From JBDLSY01 sp041170585 (GTDB taxonomy: Bacteria; Pseudomonadota; Gammaproteobacteria; Burkholderiales; Burkholderiaceae_C): DNA of 25,851 nucleotides. The notes under the pieces are model-generated. The model did no database searches. It was not told the origin of the DNA and was given only the letters and a program-made list of their open reading frames with translations. The stretch covers positions 1 to 25,851 of the forward strand of contig JBEDNN010000062.1 of assembly GCA_041170585.1 (NCBI GenBank), read 5' to 3'. Below are positions 14,869-22,933 of the stretch, piece by piece (position 1 is the first letter of the stretch; each line of letters starts with the position of its first letter). A program made the position numbers and the translations under genes.

Positions 14869-17730
14869 TTATTTAGCTTTTAATTTACCAAACGCATCAT
14901 CTAATAATTGCTTAAGCTGTTCATTGTGCTTACTGGCGTAACCGACTGCGGGTGAAGCCGACGCTGGACGCCCAGCATACGCTAATTTTTGTGAGTCAGC
15001 CATTGCATCACGTAAATGCTGCTGCACAAAGAACCAGTAGCCTTGATTTTTTGGTTCATCTTGAGCCCATAACACTTCTTTAACATTCGGATACTTCGCC
15101 ATTTCAACTTCAAAAGCTTTATGTGGAAACGGGTACAACTGTTCAACCCGTATAATTACAACATCATTGGCTTTGCGTTCGGTGCGAGAATTGACTAAGT
15201 CATAATATAACTTGCCTGAACATACAATCACGCGTTTAACTTTATCAGCTTTTTGGACAATAGCTGCATTGGTTTCACCAATCACAGTTTCAAATTGACC
15301 AGTCGCTAAATCTTCTAAGGGTGAAGTCGCATCAGTATTACGTAACAACGATTTAGGCGTCAAAATAACTAACGGCTTACGAAACATACGTAACATTTGG
15401 CGACGAAGCACGTGGAAAATTTGTGCAGCGTTAGTTGGTTGTACGACTTGCATATTATTTTCAGCACACAACTGTAAAAAACGCTCTGGACGTGCAGAAC
15501 TGTGTTCTGGGCCTTGCCCTTCATAACCGTGTGGCAGCATCATCACTAAACCTGATGCACGTCCCCATTTGGCTTCGCCACTAGAAATAAATTGGTCAAT
15601 AACGACTTGAGCCCCGTTTACAAAATCACCAAATTGTGCCTCCCAAATCACTAAAGCATTGGGTTCAGCGGCTGAATAACCATACTCAAAAGCCAATACA
15701 GCCTCTTCAGACAATACCGAATCAATTACTAAAAATGAGGCTTGGTCAGGCGAAACATGCTGCAAAGGTATATATGTACCCGCATCCCATTTTTCACGAT
15801 TTTGATCATGTAAAACAGCATGACGATGTACAAATGTACCGCGTCCACAGTCTTGCCCTGTAATACGAACAGGGTAACCCCCTGCGACTAAAGATGCAAA
15901 AGCTAAATGTTCACCCATACCCCAATCAAGATTTTTTTCAGCTTTACCCATGGCAGTACGGCCTAGCATTAAATTCTCAACCAAACGGTGCGGCTTAAAA
16001 TTGTCAGGCAATGTGGTAATTTTAGTGGATAAACGCTTTAATTCCGCAATTGGAATAGCAGTATCTGCTGCATCAGTCCATTTGCGGTTTAGGTATTGTG
16101 CCCAATCAATCGCATACTTTGCTTTGTGATTAGTTAAAACAGGATCACGAGTATGTTTACCTGCTTGCATCGCCATACGATAAGCATTAACCTGTTCATC
16201 ACCATAACCTTCTGGAACAGTCCCTTGAGTCTCTAATTTATCAGCATACAATTTACGCGTCCCTAAATGGGCATCAATGGATTTATACATCAATGGCTGC
16301 GTTAAACTGGGTGTATCTTGTTCGTTATGGCCTAGTTTGCGGTAACAAATAATATCAAGCACAATGTCTTTATTAAACTCTGTTCTATAATCAACACACA
16401 ACTGTGTTGCCCATAACACCGCTTCTGGGTCGTCTGCATTAACGTGTAATACGGGTGCTTCAATCATTTTGACTACATCAGAGCAGTAAGTAGTTGAACG
16501 CGTATCACGCGGATCGCTGGTTGTGAAACCGATTTGATTATTAATTACAATGTGTAACGTACCGCCTGTATGATAACCACGGGTTTGGGCTAGATTGAGC
16601 GTTTCCATCACCACGCCTTGCCCTGCAAAGGCAGCATCACCATGAACTAAGATAGCTAACACTTGACGTTTAGCATCTTGCTCGTTAGATCTACGATCTT
16701 GACGGGCGCGCACACTGCCTTCTACTACAGGATTAACAATTTCTAAGTGGCTAGGATTAAACGCTAAACTCAAGTGAACAGGGCCACCAGGTGTTGAGAC
16801 ATCGCTTGAAAAGCCTTTATGATACTTGACATCACCCGCAGACAGACTGGTATCATACTTGCCTTCAAATTCAGCAAATAAATCCGCAGGCATTTTACCT
16901 AAAGTATTCACTAAGACGTTTAAACGGCCGCGATGTGCCATACCAATAACGATTTCTTGCGTACCTTGTTCACCTGCCCGTTGAATTGCTTCGTCCATAC
17001 TCACGATAAAGCTTTCGCCGCCCTCTAAAGAAAAACGCTTCTGCCCTACATACTTAGTGTGTAAAAAACGCTCTAAACCTTCAGCAGCAGTTAGTTTCTC
17101 TAAAATATTTTTCTTTTTTTCTAATGATAACGATGGTTTAGAACGCACTGATTCTAATTTTTGTTGTAGCCAACGTTTTTGCGTTGGGTCGCTAATATAC
17201 ATAAATTCAGCACCAATACTGGCACAATATGTATCACGTAACGCCTTGATAATATCGCGCAAAGACATTTTTTCAGCACCAAAATAAGTATTGATTGCTG
17301 AAAATTGAGTATCTAAATCGGCTTCAGTTAAACCATAAAATGCTGGGTCAAGTTCAGGAATAGCGGGGCGATCTGAACGATGTAGCGGGTCTAAATCAGC
17401 AAAACGATTGCCTAAAAAACGATAAGCCGCAATAATACTTTGCACATGGGCTTGTTTAGAAGCGTAAGCTTCATCAGTCACAGTATCGTTACGGGACACA
17501 AACGCATTGGCCTTGGCTCTTTGAGCAAAGCTTTCTACCACAGGTAAATGTGCTTGGTCGCGGGTATGCGTATTGCCGTCAGTTGCAGCGACTAACTGCA
17601 TACTTTCAAAATAAGCACGCCATGTATCTGATACACTGGCTGGATTGTTGAGATAGGCTTCATAAAGTGCCTCAACATAAGGGGCATTGCCGCCAAATAA
17701 ATAAGAGTTCTGATTGAACGCTTGCATCAT
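14869..17730 (-). CDS. sucA: 2-oxoglutarate dehydrogenase E1
   Basis: The thiamine diphosphate-dependent decarboxylase of the 2-oxoglutarate dehydrogenase complex, about 953 residues from the start chosen here. The N-terminus NSYLFGGNAPYVEALYEAYL resembles the betaproteobacterial form. GMAHRGRLNVLVN, the cofactor-binding GDAAFAGQG and NNQIGFTT, and the C-terminal transketolase-like region with HGYEGQGPEHSSARPERFLQ are all present. The frame is open 26 codons further up to an ATG at 17808, but those codons read as arginine-rich, unlike the family; ATG at 17730 has Shine-Dalgarno AAAGGTGA five bases upstream, and a second ATG follows immediately. The leader is unusually GC-rich and may be a cis-acting RNA. 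Confidence 0.97.
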   Translation of the reverse strand: MMQAFNQNSYLFGGNAPYVEALYEAYLNNPASVSDTWRAYFESMQLVAATDGNTHTRDQAHLPVVESFAQRAKANAFVSRNDTVTDEAYASKQAHVQSIIAAYRFLGNRFADLDPLHRSDRPAIPELDPAFYGLTEADLDTQFSAINTYFGAEKMSLRDIIKALRDTYCASIGAEFMYISDPTQKRWLQQKLESVRSKPSLSLEKKKNILEKLTAAEGLERFLHTKYVGQKRFSLEGGESFIVSMDEAIQRAGEQGTQEIVIGMAHRGRLNVLVNTLGKMPADLFAEFEGKYDTSLSAGDVKYHKGFSSDVSTPGGPVHLSLAFNPSHLEIVNPVVEGSVRARQDRRSNEQDAKRQVLAILVHGDAAFAGQGVVMETLNLAQTRGYHTGGTLHIVINNQIGFTTSDPRDTRSTTYCSDVVKMIEAPVLHVNADDPEAVLWATQLCVDYRTEFNKDIVLDIICYRKLGHNEQDTPSLTQPLMYKSIDAHLGTRKLYADKLETQGTVPEGYGDEQVNAYRMAMQAGKHTRDPVLTNHKAKYAIDWAQYLNRKWTDAADTAIPIAELKRLSTKITTLPDNFKPHRLVENLMLGRTAMGKAEKNLDWGMGEHLAFASLVAGGYPVRITGQDCGRGTFVHRHAVLHDQNREKWDAGTYIPLQHVSPDQASFLVIDSVLSEEAVLAFEYGYSAAEPNALVIWEAQFGDFVNGAQVVIDQFISSGEAKWGRASGLVMMLPHGYEGQGPEHSSARPERFLQLCAENNMQVVQPTNAAQIFHVLRRQMLRMFRKPLVILTPKSLLRNTDATSPLEDLATGQFETVIGETNAAIVQKADKVKRVIVCSGKLYYDLVNSRTERKANDVVIIRVEQLYPFPHKAFEVEMAKYPNVKEVLWAQDEPKNQGYWFFVQQHLRDAMADSQKLAYAGRPASASPAVGYASKHNEQLKQLLDDAFGKLKAK

Positions 17731-17842
17731 ACTAATCACCTTTCTTGAGCGTTTTGCTCGGTTAAGTGCGGGCCCACACCCTCTGCCACGCAGCGACGCT
17801 TTATGCACAGATATTTTTTAATCGCACGCTAATTGTAGCGTG
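17731..17842 (-). promoter_or_regulatory. Structured GC-rich leader of sucA
   Basis: Within very AT-rich intergenic DNA this block is GC-rich. On the minus strand several short hairpins can form: CACGCT/AGCGTG with a six-base loop (17825-17842), CTGC/GCAG with a GTG loop, GTGTG/CGCAC with a GGCC loop, and GAGC/GCTC with an AAAAC loop ending just before the Shine-Dalgarno. Conserved sucA-leader RNA motifs are known in Burkholderiales; I do not remember the consensus well enough to claim a match. The frame across it is open but reads unlike SucA. Confidence 0.4.
17736..17743 (-). promoter_or_regulatory. Shine-Dalgarno of sucA
   Basis: AAAGGTGA on the minus strand, five bases before the ATG at 17730. 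It decides the start in favour of 17730 over the longer open frame beginning at 17808. Confidence 0.75.
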
Positions 17843-17852
17843 AAGTATATAT

Positions 17853-17882
17853 TCATGCTTTTAATAATCATGCTTTTAATAA
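17853..17882. repeat. 15-bp direct repeat upstream of sucA
   Basis: TCATGCTTTTAATAA occurs twice in perfect tandem (17853-17867 and 17868-17882), followed by shorter, degraded TCTTTAT/TCTTTAAT pieces. It lies about 120-150 bp upstream of the sucA start, between the GC-rich leader and the 11-bp TATT array. Possible operator pair; function unknown. Confidence 0.6.
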
Positions 17883-17925
17883 TCTTTATAATCTTTAATA
17901 TTTTTTTAATATTTTTTAATAATTA

Positions 17926-18002
17926 ATCTATCAATATTACCTCAATATTTAGTTAATATTTAGTTAATATTTCCTTAATATCACGCTAATATCACGTTAA
18001 TA
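17926..18002 (-). repeat. Seven-unit 11-bp TATT array upstream of sucA
   Basis: On the minus strand TATT recurs seven times at an exact 11-bp step; the AATA complements start at 17933, 17944, 17955, 17966, 17977, 17988 and 17999. Units include TATTAACGTGA, TATTAGCGTGA, TATTAAGGAAA, two copies of TATTAACTAAA and TATTGAGGTAA. TATT is invariant while the rest drifts. It lies about 200-270 bp upstream of sucA and within 70 bp of the pilZ stop. All units face the same side of the helix, so it could bend DNA or seat a repeating protein. Confidence 0.8.
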
Positions 18003-18068
18003 GTGCGTTGAAACTAAATTATTATTATCATTAATCAAAAAAACACTTCAAACATACTTTAAAAACAT

Positions 18069-18455
18069 TTACAAAGTATGCGTTTTTCTAGATGAACTCA
18101 AAGCCGAACCCAGTGATTGCTCTATAAATAAAGATAACTCACTGCCTGAAGCATCAGAAGGTATTTGAATACCAATACCTTGCATTTTTTGCGACAAGCC
18201 TGCGGGTGAAATCCACACCACTTTTGCAGAAATAGAAAACTTTTTTGGATTAGTTAATAATTGTAAAATAACATAGATTTGGTCACCCATAGAGTATTCT
18301 TTTTGCGTGGGTATAAACAAGCCGCCATTTTCAATAAACGGCATATATGACGCGTACAAACTAGCTCGCTCTTTAATTGCTAAAGACAACACTGCTGGGC
18401 GATGAGGTGAAATAGCCAAAGTATTGTTGTCTATCGCGGTATTTTGATATTCCAT
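18069..18455 (-). CDS. pilZ: Type IV pilus assembly protein PilZ
   Basis: A 128-residue PilZ-domain protein of the original pilus type. The core LSLAIKERASLYASYMPFIE, NGGLFIPT, MGDQIYVILQL and AKVVWISPAG, and the C-terminal KTHTL, closely follow the Pseudomonas PilZ I remember. This type lacks the RxxxR and D/NxSxxG motifs that bind cyclic di-GMP, and none is visible here. It works with the PilB ATPase and FimX-like partners in pilus assembly. It ends the mltG-tmk-holB-pilZ cluster, a well-known arrangement. A family B MITE is inserted between holB and pilZ, ending 30 bp before the pilZ start; an AAAGGC Shine-Dalgarno remains intact. Confidence 0.93.
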   Translation of the reverse strand: MEYQNTAIDNNTLAISPHRPAVLSLAIKERASLYASYMPFIENGGLFIPTQKEYSMGDQIYVILQLLTNPKKFSISAKVVWISPAGLSQKMQGIGIQIPSDASGSELSLFIEQSLGSALSSSRKTHTL

Positions 18456-18484
18456 AGTATTTTGCCTTTATCTTTATATTTTTT

Positions 18485-18598
18485 GGTAATGTTAAATTAT
18501 AACTTTTACACTATTTATGTTAGTGTGTTGTCTTACTGATTTTACTAATTACTTCTTAATTATTAAACTTCTTGTATCAGTGCTATTTGAACATTACC
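18485..18598. mobile_element. MITE-like element, family B, copy 2
   Basis: A 114-bp element with ends GGTAATGTT and AACATTACC, about 90 percent identical to 4777-4890. Flanks TATTTTTT (18477-18484) and TATTTTAT (18599-18606) agree at seven of eight positions, a probable decayed target duplication. It lies between holB and pilZ, inside an apparent operon, starting 12 bp after the holB stop codon region. Confidence 0.78.
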
Positions 18599-18609
18599 TA
18601 TTTTATTAT

Positions 18610-19710
18610 TTAATTAAATAATTTTTTATATTCAAACAATAAGCTTTCACATTGACTACGGACATTTAAAGGGTGATCTGCTATGTGCGTCATAGCCATT
18701 AAATGTAAACCGTAGTCAGCAGCAGCTTCCGATTTTAATGTGGGTACTAAACGGTGTATCGCATCGCTATGTGTCACAAAAAACCGTGCAGGTGCTTGTT
18801 GTGAAACAGCCAGCACATCATGCAACCACAAAATAAGCAACTGTAGTACTTGTTTTAATTCTGCTTTAGCCATTTCTTGCGCTAAAGTCAAAACATCTAT
18901 ACGCACACCTTGCAATAAATAAGGTACTAGCTTTAGTAAAGGTAACCACAAGGGGTCTTGTGCCATACTTAATGCCGTACCGACCCTACCCATTGAAAGC
19001 TCTAACCACCGACCAGGGTAATTGATATTAAACTGCTCTAGCCATGCAATTTTATCAGCTTGTGCAGGTTCGGTTAATAAATCACACACACAGCGTGAAC
19101 GCAAAGTAGGCAATACTTGCCCCCATTTTTCACTGACTACAATAAAAAAAGTATTAATAGGTGGCTCTTCTAATATTTTAAGCAAAGCATTGGCAGTAAT
19201 ATGTCCTAAAACCTCTGCAGGGTAAATAATCACAACTTTACGACCGCCACGCTGTGAACTAAGCATAATGGTATCGTCTAAAGCACGTAACTGCTCTATT
19301 TTAATTACTTTACTTAATTTTTTATCTTTATTGTCTTTAGTTTGACTGGTTTTAACTGACTTATTGTCTTTATTATCTTTGTTGTCTTTATTGTTTGATA
19401 AATTTTTATCAATATTTTCTGGCACTAAACACATTAAATCCGAATGATTGCCTGCTTTTAATAAAGTACATTGTGAGCATAGCCCACACGCTAAACCCTG
19501 TGTGTGCGTTCTAGCGGATAAAGGCGTTTCACACAACAAAGCATGTGCCATTGCTACGGCATACAAACTTCCTCCCGTACAGTATGGGTCATTAATACCA
19601 ATAGTCTGCGACAGATGATTAAAAAAATCAGGCTGTAATAACTTTTGACTTAAATGCTGACTTAACCAGCTAGGCAGTGGTTTATTTGACAGTAAATAAT
19701 CAAACATCAT
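18610..19710 (-). CDS. holB: DNA polymerase III delta prime subunit
   Basis: A 366-residue clamp-loader subunit that with gamma/tau and delta opens the beta clamp. The zinc module is seen as C60 with C75, C78 and C81 in CGLCSQC; no working Walker A motif is present, as expected for delta prime; and the SRC motif is in TLRSRC. Residues 101-134 are a Lys/Asn/Asp-rich low-complexity insert next to the zinc module that normal HolB lacks and that explains the extra length over the roughly 330 usual. The gene starts 44 bp after tmk, with two adjacent ATG codons; the first was used. Confidence 0.94.
   Translation of the reverse strand: MMFDYLLSNKPLPSWLSQHLSQKLLQPDFFNHLSQTIGINDPYCTGGSLYAVAMAHALLCETPLSARTHTQGLACGLCSQCTLLKAGNHSDLMCLVPENIDKNLSNNKDNKDNKDNKSVKTSQTKDNKDKKLSKVIKIEQLRALDDTIMLSSQRGGRKVVIIYPAEVLGHITANALLKILEEPPINTFFIVVSEKWGQVLPTLRSRCVCDLLTEPAQADKIAWLEQFNINYPGRWLELSMGRVGTALSMAQDPLWLPLLKLVPYLLQGVRIDVLTLAQEMAKAELKQVLQLLILWLHDVLAVSQQAPARFFVTHSDAIHRLVPTLKSEAAADYGLHLMAMTHIADHPLNVRSQCESLLFEYKKLFN
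19309..19410 (-). repeat. Coding microsatellite in holB
   Basis: On the coding strand, AATAAAGAC/AACAAAGAT nonamers (Asn-Lys-Asp) repeat about four times, with a degraded second cluster after a short break. This encodes the Lys/Asn/Asp-rich insert at HolB residues 101-134. The nine-base unit keeps the frame whatever the copy number. Confidence 0.8.
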
Positions 19711-19754
19711 CTGTAAATTGTTTTAATTTAAAGTAGTTATCATTATAAAAATGA

Positions 19755-20417
19755 CTATTTAAGTGTTCCAAAACGGTACTCCAAAATCTGTAATACTTGT
19801 TGAGTAACGGCATTTAGCGGTTGATTGGTATTAATTAATACACACCGTTGCGGGTTCTGCACAACAATTTTATGATAAGCCTGCTGCACTGCCAAAGCAA
19901 ACGATTCAGGCGCACACTCAAATTTATCCATTGGTTCATTGACTTGAGTTGTTCTACTTATAACTCGGTCACTGGCAATAGATAAATCAACATCAAATAT
20001 TAAGGTTAAATCAGGTTCATTAACATTTAACAGCAATGATAATTGTTCAATGATTGCCATATCCATACCACGACCTCCCCCTTGATAAGCACGGGTTGAG
20101 TCAGTAAAACGGTCACACACTACCCAATCACCACGGGCTAAAGCAGGTTCAATCACTTCGTTAATATGTTGTGTACGGGCAGCAAATAACAATAATAACT
20201 CGGCTAAAGATGACATATTTTTATGTAAAATCAATTGCCTTAATTGTTCGCCTAAGTGAGTCCCCCCTGGTTCACGGGTCTCAATATAAGCAATGCCGTG
20301 TTGTTTAAGCCATGTAACTATTGATGTAAGGTATGTACTTTTACCCGCCCCATCAATGCCTTCTAGGGTGATAAAATTACCACGTTTTGTGGGGTTTGAA
20401 TCTATTAAGTGGTTCAT
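19755..20417 (-). CDS. tmk: Thymidylate kinase
   Basis: A 220-residue enzyme that phosphorylates dTMP to dTDP for DNA synthesis. The P-loop is GIDGAGKST at residues 20-28, the substrate-binding TREPGGT is near residue 47, DRFTDSTRAYQGGGRGMD holds the DR(Y/F/H) motif, and arginines in the LID segment are present. About ten residues precede the usual start of the fold; ATG at 20417 is retained because it overlaps the mltG stop by four bases, a coupling arrangement. The mltG-tmk-holB order is widely conserved. Confidence 0.96.
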   Translation of the reverse strand: MNHLIDSNPTKRGNFITLEGIDGAGKSTYLTSIVTWLKQHGIAYIETREPGGTHLGEQLRQLILHKNMSSLAELLLLFAARTQHINEVIEPALARGDWVVCDRFTDSTRAYQGGGRGMDMAIIEQLSLLLNVNEPDLTLIFDVDLSIASDRVISRTTQVNEPMDKFECAPESFALAVQQAYHKIVVQNPQRCVLINTNQPLNAVTQQVLQILEYRFGTLK

Positions 20418-21418
20418 TTAAAACTTTTAAGACGGCTTAAATAATCGGCAACAGCACGGTTATGCTGATTCAAAGTGGAACTAAACTGACTGCGTCCAGA
20501 TCCATCACCTTTCGCTACAAAATAAATAAAGTTAGTTTTAGGGGGGTTAATAGCAGCCCGTAAAGATGCCTCACTGGGGGCAGCGATGGGTGTAGGTGGC
20601 AAACCTAGCCGAGTATAAGTGTTATAAGGTGTATCGCGTTGTAAATCAGCTTTACGAATATTGCCTTGATAATACGCCCCCATACCATAAATGACTGTAG
20701 GGTCTGTTTGTAAACGCATACCTAAATTTAAACGGTTATGAAAAACACTGGCTACCAAGCCCCGCTCTAACGCTGCCGCTGTTTCTTTTTCTACAATGGC
20801 CGCTAAATTAATCAAATCATCGACTGATTTTAAGACTGAATCAGCGGGCTTAGTACTCCAAACTGTAGAAGACATTTTACGCATACGCTCAAAAGCTACT
20901 TTATAGACTGTAATATCACTCGCCCCTCTAGATACTTGATAAGTATCAGGGAAAAATCGCCCTTCTGGGTGTAATTCTGGAACACCTAAACGTTGCATTA
21001 AAGCGGCATCATCTAAATAAATAGTTTCATGCTTTAAATCAGTATGCTGATTAATGGCTGCACGAATTTGTTTAAAATTCCAACCTTCTAATAACCTTAC
21101 CTCAACCATTTGTGGAAGTTGCTGGTTTAAAGTTCGCCAAATACTCCATGCAGTTTGTGAATGCTCTAGGGTATAACGGCCTGGTTTAAGCACTATTTTT
21201 TGTCCTACAATCGGCATCATTAAAGTAGATAAGCGTCCTGTTGTTTCCAACAACCAAGACGGCACTAAGTTATTTTTAGCAATATTTTTGGAAACCATTT
21301 TGATACTTGCACCTTGTGGAATATTAACATTTAGACCAACAGATGTAACTGGCACTAATAGTGTTAATAGACCTAATAAAGCTGTAAAAACTATTATTCC
21401 AATGAAATATTTTTTCAT
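20414..21418 (-). CDS. mltG: Endolytic murein transglycosylase MltG
   Basis: A 334-residue YceG-family enzyme that cuts nascent glycan strands and is thought to set their length. One N-terminal membrane helix (about residues 5-27) anchors it in the inner membrane with the catalytic part in the periplasm. The catalytic glutamate is E210 in AAIVEKET, followed by the family motifs VFHNRL, MRLQTDPTVIYG and YNTYTRLGLPPTPIAAPS. The gene ends in a four-base overlap with tmk. It begins 52 bp after rimO; that gap consists mostly of an 11-bp AT repeat and shows no clear Shine-Dalgarno. Confidence 0.95.
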   Translation of the reverse strand: MKKYFIGIIVFTALLGLLTLLVPVTSVGLNVNIPQGASIKMVSKNIAKNNLVPSWLLETTGRLSTLMMPIVGQKIVLKPGRYTLEHSQTAWSIWRTLNQQLPQMVEVRLLEGWNFKQIRAAINQHTDLKHETIYLDDAALMQRLGVPELHPEGRFFPDTYQVSRGASDITVYKVAFERMRKMSSTVWSTKPADSVLKSVDDLINLAAIVEKETAAALERGLVASVFHNRLNLGMRLQTDPTVIYGMGAYYQGNIRKADLQRDTPYNTYTRLGLPPTPIAAPSEASLRAAINPPKTNFIYFVAKGDGSGRSQFSSTLNQHNRAVADYLSRLKSFK

Positions 21419-21450
21419 AATTTATTTGTAATTTATTGTAATTTATTTGT
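21419..21450. repeat. 11-bp AT repeat between rimO and mltG
   Basis: AATTTATTTGT (21419-21429), AATTTATTGT (21430-21439, one base short) and AATTTATTTGT (21440-21450), followed by a partial unit. It abuts the mltG start codon, so the region where a Shine-Dalgarno belongs is made of this repeat. Confidence 0.65.
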
Positions 21451-21470
21451 AATTACTTACATTTAAAAAA

Positions 21471-22901
21471 TTAAACCACATAGCCCATTAAATCATGGTC
21501 ATTACTGCCAGTAATTTTGACGCGAACAAATTCACCCGCTTTATAACGTTTTGACGGGCGGTCAGCAGGGGCAATATGAACAACCCCGTCAATTTCTGGT
21601 GCATCAGCATAACTACGTCCTATACCGCCTTGTGCGGTTGCATAATCTATTAATACTTCTAAAGTCTGTCCGACTTTGGCTTTTAATTTAGCCCGTGAAA
21701 TCTCCGCTTGCACCGCCATAAACCTAGCAACCCGTTCTTGTTTAATGAATTCAGGAACAGGATTGTCTAAAGTATTGGCAGTCGCCCCATCTACGGGTGA
21801 ATATGCAAAGCAGCCTACGCGGTCTAATTGGGCTTCTTTTAAAAAGTCTAGTAAATATTGAAACTCTTCTTCAGTTTCGCCTGGAAAACCAGCGATAAAT
21901 GTTGAACGAATCACTAACTGTGGAACTTTTTTTCGCCAGTTTAAAATACGCTCTATATTTTTTTCACCGCTGGCTGGGCGCTTCATACGTTTTAATACAT
22001 CAGGGTGAGCATGCTGCAATGGTACATCTAAGTAAGGCAAAATCTTACGGGTATTACTGGTACTTTTGGCTGAATACGCTGCCATTAACTCCATCACTTC
22101 ATCAACATGTGGATACGGATACACATAATGCAAACGCACCCATACATCTAATTTAGCCAACTCCTCAACTAATTCGGTCATACGCGTTCGAACAGGACGG
22201 CCCTCAACAAAATCGGTACGGTATTTAATATCAACACCATACGCACTGGTATCTTGACTAATCACTAACAATTCTTTAACGCCCGATTTCACTAAACTAT
22301 GGGCTTCACGAATCACTTCGCCTATGGGACGACTGACTAAATCACCACGCATTGATGGAATAATACAAAAACTACAGCGGTGATTACAGCCTTCTGAAAT
22401 TTTTAAGTAAGCATAATGTTTGGGTGTTAATTTAACACCATGGTCTGGCACTAAATCCATAAATGGGTCGTGCGGTTTAGGTAAATGCAAGTGAATGGCT
22501 TGCATCACTTCATCTTTGGCATGCGGTCCAGTAACAGCCAATACTTTGGGGTGAATCCCCACAATTAAGTTATTACCATCTGCACCATTTTTTGCACCTA
22601 AACACCCAGTAACAATTACTTTGCCGTTTGCAGCTAAAGCTTCACCAATCGTATCCAAACTCTCTTTCACTGCGGCATCAATAAACCCGCACGTATTCAC
22701 AACGACTAAATCTGCCCCTTCAAACGACTTACTGGTTTGATAACCCTCGGCTTTTAATTGTGTCAAAATCAATTCAGAATCTACTAAGGCTTTGGGACAC
22801 CCTAAAGAAACAAAACCAACAGTTGGAATACGTGTGATAGAATTGATAGGCCTAATAGAAACGGAAACAGGCGGAAAAAAAGTAAGGTCTTGTACATTCA
22901 T
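21471..22901 (-). CDS. rimO: Ribosomal protein S12 methylthiotransferase RimO
   Basis: A radical SAM enzyme that adds a methylthio group to the conserved aspartate of ribosomal protein S12. The N-terminal cluster domain begins GFVSLGCPKALVDSE with further cysteines in VVNTCGF and VTGCLG; the radical SAM cluster is CNHRCSFC; a C-terminal TRAM domain ends the protein. The frame is open to a TTG at 22937 that overlaps the lpxC stop; the ATG at 22901 (476 residues) is preferred because even this leaves about 27 residues more than usual before the first motif. No strong Shine-Dalgarno is seen at either start. Sequence style is clearly that of betaproteobacterial RimO, by memory. Confidence 0.94.
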   Translation of the reverse strand: MNVQDLTFFPPVSVSIRPINSITRIPTVGFVSLGCPKALVDSELILTQLKAEGYQTSKSFEGADLVVVNTCGFIDAAVKESLDTIGEALAANGKVIVTGCLGAKNGADGNNLIVGIHPKVLAVTGPHAKDEVMQAIHLHLPKPHDPFMDLVPDHGVKLTPKHYAYLKISEGCNHRCSFCIIPSMRGDLVSRPIGEVIREAHSLVKSGVKELLVISQDTSAYGVDIKYRTDFVEGRPVRTRMTELVEELAKLDVWVRLHYVYPYPHVDEVMELMAAYSAKSTSNTRKILPYLDVPLQHAHPDVLKRMKRPASGEKNIERILNWRKKVPQLVIRSTFIAGFPGETEEEFQYLLDFLKEAQLDRVGCFAYSPVDGATANTLDNPVPEFIKQERVARFMAVQAEISRAKLKAKVGQTLEVLIDYATAQGGIGRSYADAPEIDGVVHIAPADRPSKRYKAGEFVRVKITGSNDHDLMGYVV

Positions 22902-22933
22902 AGTGTGTGTAGCTAATGAGCTAATGCTAAAAA

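Noticed and set aside
17731..17808. A 26-residue N-terminal extension of SucA from ATG 17808
   Set aside because: It reads as an Arg/Gly/Cys-rich stretch unlike SucA, lies over a structured leader, and the ATG at 17730 has a good Shine-Dalgarno and the usual family N-terminus.
17853..18002. CRISPR array upstream of sucA
   Set aside because: Repeats are 11-15 bp, tandem and without unique spacers, so this is not a CRISPR.
18003..18068. Terminator after pilZ
   Set aside because: No stem of useful length with a T run was found, so pilZ may read through toward sucA, or end by Rho.
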